Source of the DNA: Methylomarinum sp964474415
GTDB taxonomy: Bacteria > Pseudomonadota > Gammaproteobacteria > Methylococcales > Methylomonadaceae
Reading direction: 5' to 3'
DNA: 35,124 nt
Assembly: GCA_964474415.1 (NCBI GenBank)
Contig: CAYYSO010000010.1
Location: 1-35,124 of the forward strand
Positions 31,549 to 35,124 of this stretch are shown piece after piece. A model generated the notes under the pieces. It had not been told where the DNA came from. It was given only the letters and a program-made list of their open reading frames with translations, and made no database searches. Position 1 is the stretch's first letter. Each line of letters starts with the position of its first letter. The position numbers and the translations under genes are program-made.

Positions 31549-32571
31549 ATGATTTTCTTTCGCCCAATTTTATATAGCCTTTTTATTTATTTAACCATCA
31601 TCCCCGGCTTAGCCAATGATACCGACGAAGGCCAAAACGACAAGAATATCGTTAGCCCTCCTTTACATAAGCAAGTTGTTATCGAATTAGATGATAATGC
31701 ACAGGAAATTTCCGGCCTGCAAACTATTATCGTCAAGCCAACTGATTTTCATCCCGAATTCATTGCCTATGGCAAAGCCATCAGCGTAAAACCACTGCTT
31801 GATATTCGTCGGCAATACCTGCTTGCTTCAACACAACACCACAGTGCCGAAGTAAAATACAACATCACTCAGAAAAACCTGACACGTTTACAAAACCTGC
31901 ATAAAAATGAAGCAGTTTCCACCCGGAAATTGCAGGAAACACAGGCACAATGGCAATCAGACAAAGCCTCATTAAATATTTTCTCGCTGCAACGCCAGAT
32001 GATTCTGTCCGCATGTCGTTTGCAATGGGGAAACACCTTGACCGACTGGTTTACCCAACCGGTATCACCACAAGCCGATAATATCATCACTCACCGGACA
32101 CAATTATTACAAATTACACTACCCGCCGGCCGCCAACTTCCCAAAGGAATCGAAACGATTAACATTGCCGCCAACGGTCACAGAAAAAATGCTACGCTCG
32201 CTCATTTCATTGCTGCCGCACCACAGATTGATCCTTTCTCCCAGGGACCCAGTTATTTTTTTCTCAGTTCAAACGCTGTTATTCAACCCGGCATGAACAT
32301 CACTGCCTGGATACCCGGTCAGCAAAAAAAACAACATGGCATTATTATTCCTCACTCATCGCTGCTCTGGCATCTTGGTCAGGCATTTATCTTTGTTAAA
32401 TTAAGTGATGATTTATTCAATCATCGTAATATAGATCACTATGCAGAAACCCCTGACGGCTATTTTATAACTACCGGTATCAAAGAAGGTGAAGAAGTGG
32501 TGAGTCATGGCGCCCAAATGTTGTTATCGCATGAATTTCGTTCTCAAATTCCCGATGAGGATGATGATTAG
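31549..32571 (+). CDS. RND-type periplasmic adaptor (membrane fusion protein), stand-alone
   Basis: The 340-residue product has a signal peptide (LYSLFIYLTIIPGLA, likely cleaved before NDTDE), a beta-domain start (QVVIELDDNAQEISGLQTII), and a short alpha-hairpin (about 95-150, LTRLQNLHKNEAVSTRKLQE). A beta-barrel part follows, with the membrane-proximal segment GYFITTGIKEGEEVVSHGAQ near the end. This is the layout of CusB/CzcB-type adaptors that link an inner-membrane pump to an outer-membrane channel. The lipoyl half is not well kept, and no pump or channel gene is near. The ATG at 31549 follows an in-frame TTG at 31546. The histidine-containing acidic tail (SHEFRSQIPDEDDD) might bind metal. 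Confidence 0.78.
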   Translation: MIFFRPILYSLFIYLTIIPGLANDTDEGQNDKNIVSPPLHKQVVIELDDNAQEISGLQTIIVKPTDFHPEFIAYGKAISVKPLLDIRRQYLLASTQHHSAEVKYNITQKNLTRLQNLHKNEAVSTRKLQETQAQWQSDKASLNIFSLQRQMILSACRLQWGNTLTDWFTQPVSPQADNIITHRTQLLQITLPAGRQLPKGIETINIAANGHRKNATLAHFIAAAPQIDPFSQGPSYFFLSSNAVIQPGMNITAWIPGQQKKQHGIIIPHSSLLWHLGQAFIFVKLSDDLFNHRNIDHYAETPDGYFITTGIKEGEEVVSHGAQMLLSHEFRSQIPDEDDD

Positions 32572-32663
32572 CCATCCTGTTATTAATAACCGCCCTCCAA
32601 ACTAACTCACTTTTTTGGGGCAAAAGCCAAATAGTGCTGCACTAGATTTAAAAATACAAAGGA

Positions 32664-32759
32664 ATGAAAATGATGATTGGTAAATCAGCTAAATAAGCCA
32701 ATTCAACTATCAAAACTATTCGCTACTATCTGCATAAAGGCTTGTTACCCGAGTCGTAA
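32664..32759 (+). pseudogene. Remnant of a merR-type regulator gene (N-terminal part only)
   Basis: One frame from the ATG at 32664 reads MKMMIGKSAK, a stop (TAA at 32694-32696), then ANSTIKTIRYYLHKGLLPES and another stop (32757-32759). The pieces align end to end with the start of MerR-family regulators: the IG-x-x-AK helix, then the recognition segment TIRYY followed by GLLP. The in-frame stop and the lack of any downstream dimerisation or metal-binding part show that the gene is dead. It lies 54 nt upstream of a MerR-type promoter on the same strand. Confidence 0.75.
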
Positions 32760-32812
32760 AGACCTGTCAGATTCAAAATACTGAACATTGCAAAAATCTT
32801 TGTAAATTCTTC

Positions 32813-32844
32813 TTGACTCTGTTCCTATGAACGGGGTTTATGCT
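32813..32844 (+). promoter_or_regulatory. MerR-type promoter/operator upstream of nrtS
   Basis: TTGACT (32813-32818) and TATGCT (32839-32844) are separated by 20 nt, the overlong spacing (19-20 nt) typical of promoters activated by MerR-family proteins. The spacer contains the dyad GTTC-N4-GAAC (32821-32832). It closely matches the promoter before merT (34517-34548). The 16 bases from the -35 on begin TTGACTCTGTTC in both. Confidence 0.7.
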
Positions 32845-32965
32845 CTTGATCGAGCTCTATCGCTGTTTTTTATTCCACTGTTGATAATATTGAAGACTGA
32901 TAACAACGAATTAATTTAATTCAGGATATTCAATGTGGCGACAAAAATAAAACGGGTATCTGATA

Positions 32966-33367
32966 ATGAAACACAATAAACAACAAACCAATACCGGAAT
33001 GCTAGCTATTAAAAATCTAAAGGAACGTCTATTGCATAATTGGGTATCTGGATTGCAACGCTTACAAATAATGTCAAGCTTGTTAATACAACGATATTCT
33101 ATTGCGCAGTTTGTACAGTCAATTGACTTAAACGAACTGAAAAGCTGGCTAATATATGCCAGACAATACGATATAGTTCGGTGTGCTATTAAAATGGCTG
33201 TTATTGTCGGCACAATCCTGATGTTGATTAATCATGGTGAAGAACTTTGGTTAGATCAACTTACAACACTGGATTGGATACAAATTGGCTTGACTTACCT
33301 TGTCCCCTATAGCGTTTCAACCTATTCTTCAGTCGAGTTATTCAGAAGACATCATGAACAACAGTAA
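32966..33367 (+). CDS. nrtS: NrtS-like small membrane protein (nitrate/nitrite transporter family)
   Basis: The 133-residue product ends in a segment (about 78-128) with two hydrophobic helices: IKMAVIVGTILMLINHGEEL and WIQIGLTYLVPYSVSTYSSV. The VGTxL-x-LINHG and TYLVPY-x-VSTYS patterns are those I know from NrtS, a small nitrate/nitrite transporter described in cyanobacteria and present in many proteobacteria. The first 70 residues are an extra helical region rich in Leu and Gln, longer than in minimal NrtS proteins. It overlaps the TSUP transporter gene by 14 nt and follows a MerR-type promoter. Family assignment is by memory of the motif. Confidence 0.68.
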   Translation: MKHNKQQTNTGMLAIKNLKERLLHNWVSGLQRLQIMSSLLIQRYSIAQFVQSIDLNELKSWLIYARQYDIVRCAIKMAVIVGTILMLINHGEELWLDQLTTLDWIQIGLTYLVPYSVSTYSSVELFRRHHEQQ

Positions 33368-34487
33368 AAATGAGCGCTTTGGAAATAGCTGCAAGTTCTG
33401 TAACTGCTTGCTCAACGCCAAAAATGGCCCCTCTATTTTTTGTTCTTGCAAGCACTGCATTCAATTCCGTTCCAAAGCAGCTAAAGACCGAACACTTGTA
33501 GAAATTATAAACTATCTCCGTCATCAAAAAACGCTGTTGATCAATCTGGGTTTGACACTCATGGTGTGGACAGCCTGGTTTTTTTATACCCATCCCGATT
33601 CTTTATTTATCCTGCAAAAAAACTGGCAAATCACCCTAACTATGACACTGGGTTCTTTTATTGCCGGCGCAACCAGTGAAGGCGGAGGTGCAATCGCTTT
33701 TCCGGTTTTCACCAAGGTTTTACACATTCAACCGTTGGATGCCAAAGTATTTTCATTGGCGATACAAAGTATCGGCATGACTACCGCAACAATAACGATA
33801 ATTCTGATGCGTGTCAGAGTCGAATGGCGCTTTATTTTATGGGCAAGTCTGGGAGGAATACCGGGAGTGGCTGTAGGTTCACTGATGATAGCGCCGTTAC
33901 TGCCTGCACCGTTACTGAAAATGCTTTTTACCGTCATGACCGTCAGCTTTGCCATAGCGTTGATATGGCTGAATTGGCGAGAACGCACTTATAACGACAG
34001 ACTAATAATAGTAGGCTTGCGGGAGCAAATAATGATGTTGTTGACCGGGGTTATTGGCGGAGTTATGACGGGATTGGTCGGAAACGGTATTGATATTATC
34101 TGTTTTTCAACAATGGTGCTGTTATTCAGATTATCGGAAAAAGTTTCCACGCCAACTTCAGTGATCTTAATGGCTTTTAATGCATTGACAGGTTTTGCCC
34201 TACAGTTATTTGTCACTGGCGGATTTACCGCCACAGTAGAAAGTTATTGGTTGGCGGCTATTCCTGTCGTCGTCGTGGGAGCGCCGCTGGGGGTGTATAC
34301 CTGTACACACATGAGTAACAAAACCATCGCTGCCGTCTTGATCAGCTTGATTTTTGCAGAACTTGTTAGTTCGCTGTACCTGATTCCATTAACAACTGAA
34401 ATTGTCACTGTCAGCATAGCCGCATTTTTTTCTTTTTCATTGATCTGTTTTCGGATGTCTCGATCTTCAAGATATGTTCCGCTATAA
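33354..34487 (+). CDS. TSUP (TauE/SafE) family transporter with cysteine-rich N-terminus
   Basis: The 377-residue product is a polytopic inner-membrane protein of the TSUP family, whose members export sulfite, sulfoacetate and other sulfur compounds. Both half-repeats are seen: GSFIAGATSEGGGAIAFPVF and GVIGGVMTGLVGNGIDIICF. A cytoplasm-sized N-terminal extension carries cysteines at 13, 16, 18, 30, 32 and 35 (CKFCNC and CSCKHC), a zinc-ribbon-like pattern not usual in TSUP proteins. The ATG at 33354 lies inside nrtS (14-nt overlap); a longer TTG start at 33300 is less likely. Between nrtS and merT, under a MerR-type promoter, it may deal with thiol or metal stress; the cargo is unknown. Confidence 0.85.
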   Translation: MNNSKNERFGNSCKFCNCLLNAKNGPSIFCSCKHCIQFRSKAAKDRTLVEIINYLRHQKTLLINLGLTLMVWTAWFFYTHPDSLFILQKNWQITLTMTLGSFIAGATSEGGGAIAFPVFTKVLHIQPLDAKVFSLAIQSIGMTTATITIILMRVRVEWRFILWASLGGIPGVAVGSLMIAPLLPAPLLKMLFTVMTVSFAIALIWLNWRERTYNDRLIIVGLREQIMMLLTGVIGGVMTGLVGNGIDIICFSTMVLLFRLSEKVSTPTSVILMAFNALTGFALQLFVTGGFTATVESYWLAAIPVVVVGAPLGVYTCTHMSNKTIAAVLISLIFAELVSSLYLIPLTTEIVTVSIAAFFSFSLICFRMSRSSRYVPL

Positions 34488-34516
34488 AAAAGAATACTGA
34501 AAACAGTAAAAACAGC

Positions 34517-34548
34517 TTGACTCTGTTCTATAGAACAGAGTTTAGAAT
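34517..34548 (+). promoter_or_regulatory. MerR-type promoter/operator of merTP
   Basis: TTGACT (34517-34522) and TAGAAT (34543-34548) are 20 nt apart. The 20-bp perfect palindrome CTCTGTTCTATAGAACAGAG fills 34521-34540, between and overlapping the two hexamers. Long spacing with a central dyad is the hallmark of promoters that MerR-family proteins twist into an active form. It lies 57 nt upstream of merT. No merR gene is next to it. Confidence 0.8.
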
Positions 34549-34605
34549 TACCCCTAAGTATCCGGGTTTACAACCAACATAATTTTTATATCAGGAGACT
34601 AAAAA

Positions 34606-34971
34606 ATGGTAACTGAACAAGAAACCACAGAAAAAAGCACCCCCTGGCTGGGCATAGGTGCCGTACTGGCTGCAATCGGGGCATCCGCCTGCTGCGTAGG
34701 ACCATTACTGCTTTTATCTTTAGGATTTGGCGGCGCATGGATGAGTACGTTGACATCAATGGAAACAATCAGACCTTTCTTTTTTGCACTCACCTTATTG
34801 TTTATCTGGCTGGGGTTTATGAAACTATACCTATCCGGGGATAATTGCAAAGAAGGAGATGTTTGCGCTTCAACTAAAGTGCAACGAAATCAACGGTTGA
34901 TTTTTTGGATTGGTTCAGTTGGTTTGCTGTCATTACTGAGCTTTCCATGGTATGCCCCCTATATTCTTTAA
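34606..34971 (+). CDS. merT: MerT, mercuric ion transport protein
   Basis: MerT is an inner-membrane protein that takes Hg(II) from periplasmic MerP and passes it to cytoplasmic mercuric reductase MerA. The 121-residue product has three membrane helices. It has the paired cysteines in the first helix (GASACCVGPLLLLSLG, Cys 29-30) and the second pair in the cytoplasmic loop (GDNCKEGDVCAS, Cys about 81 and 87). These four are the metal relay residues of the family. A good AGGAG site precedes the ATG. merP follows after 11 nt. merA would be expected beyond the window edge. Confidence 0.93.
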   Translation: MVTEQETTEKSTPWLGIGAVLAAIGASACCVGPLLLLSLGFGGAWMSTLTSMETIRPFFFALTLLFIWLGFMKLYLSGDNCKEGDVCASTKVQRNQRLIFWIGSVGLLSLLSFPWYAPYIL

Positions 34972-34982
34972 CGGTGAACAAA

Positions 34983-35124
34983 ATGAAAAATTTTAAAAGC
35001 TTATTAATAGTATTGAGTTTAATGACTGGCTTTATTTTCACACAAACGCTACAAGCTAAACCTACTGAGCAAACACAAAACACCAGTCAATCTGTAATTC
35101 TTGATATGCAAAACATGACTTGCG
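34983..35124 (+). CDS. merP: MerP, periplasmic mercuric ion binding protein (3' part cut off)
   Basis: MerP is a small periplasmic heavy-metal-associated-domain protein that binds Hg(II) and hands it to MerT. Only 47 codons are in the window. They show a signal peptide (LLIVLSLMTGFIFTQTLQA), a polar linker (KPTEQTQNTSQS), and the first strand of the metal-binding domain (VILDMQNMTC), which ends at the first cysteine of the expected MTCxxC motif. Family length is about 90 residues, so roughly half is missing. Position directly after merT supports the call. Confidence 0.88.
   Translation, partial: MKNFKSLLIVLSLMTGFIFTQTLQAKPTEQTQNTSQSVILDMQNMTC

Larger units (their letters stand above)
32572..32965 (+). 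other. Intergenic region with merR remnant and MerR-type promoter
   Basis: No intact gene is seen. In order it holds the palindrome GTTATTAATAAC (32579-32590), a decayed merR start (32664-32759), a MerR-type promoter (32813-32844), and a 120-nt leader with the palindrome GAATTAATTTAATTC (32908-32922) and a five-codon frame (ATG at 32934) of doubtful meaning. The nrtS-like gene begins at 32966. Confidence 0.6.

Noticed and set aside
1..35124. tRNA genes, CRISPR arrays, replication origin
   Set aside because: No cloverleaf-like sequence, regularly spaced repeats or DnaA-box clusters were noticed on reading; a dedicated scan was not possible.

Overview
The window reads as chromosomal DNA of a gammaproteobacterium with moderate to low G+C. 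The backbone order mraZ-rnpB-rsmI-lpoA-yraN-diaA-BON lipoprotein is the one known from Pseudomonas and its relatives. A Methylococcales-type (methanotroph) host is my guess from overall gene content and style. No methane-oxidation gene is present, so this placement is tentative.

Region 1 (1-10,946, minus strand) is the division and cell wall (dcw) cluster in canonical order: mraZ, rsmH, ftsL, ftsI, murE, murF, mraY, murD, ftsW, murG (murG cut by the window edge). Genes overlap or nearly touch, except for a 118-nt gap between murE and murF. A clear sigma70 promoter (TTGACT, 17 nt, TATAGT) and four MraZ-type repeats with a 10-11 nt period lie upstream of mraZ.

Region 2 (10,947-16,023, plus strand) separates mraZ from rnpB, which are normally close. 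It holds a 600-nt AT-rich non-coding stretch and then a tight four-gene operon: an outer-membrane porin-like protein, a small periplasmic phosphate-binding-like protein, a membrane sensor histidine kinase and an HD-GYP response regulator. It looks like an inserted sensory module ending in cyclic-di-GMP turnover.

Region 3 (16,033-20,822) returns to the backbone: RNase P RNA and rsmI (minus), then divergent lpoA, yraN, a DiaA/GmhA-type SIS protein and a two-BON-domain lipoprotein (plus). These serve translation, peptidoglycan synthesis, replication control and outer-membrane integrity.

Region 4 (20,823-24,605) holds a three-gene unit (acidic small protein, P-loop ATPase, divergent MetA-family homoserine acyltransferase), then a guanine deaminase gene behind a long, apparently structured leader, then a convergent small secreted protein.

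Region 5 (24,606-28,788) has a 155-bp MITE-like element with 10-bp target duplications, msrP-msrQ (periplasmic methionine sulfoxide repair), and the redox two-component pair regB/prrB-regA/prrA with a RegR-box-like site upstream.

Region 6 (28,866-31,410, minus) carries gcvH, dgkA, a PfkB-family kinase and mazG. Region 7 (31,549-35,124, plus) carries a lone RND-type periplasmic adaptor, a decayed merR remnant, an nrtS-like gene coupled to a TSUP transporter with a cysteine-rich N-terminus, and merT-merP (merP cut by the edge). Two closely matching MerR-type promoters precede nrtS and merT, suggesting one metal-responsive regulon split over two transcription units. No tRNA, complete insertion sequence or CRISPR array was seen.
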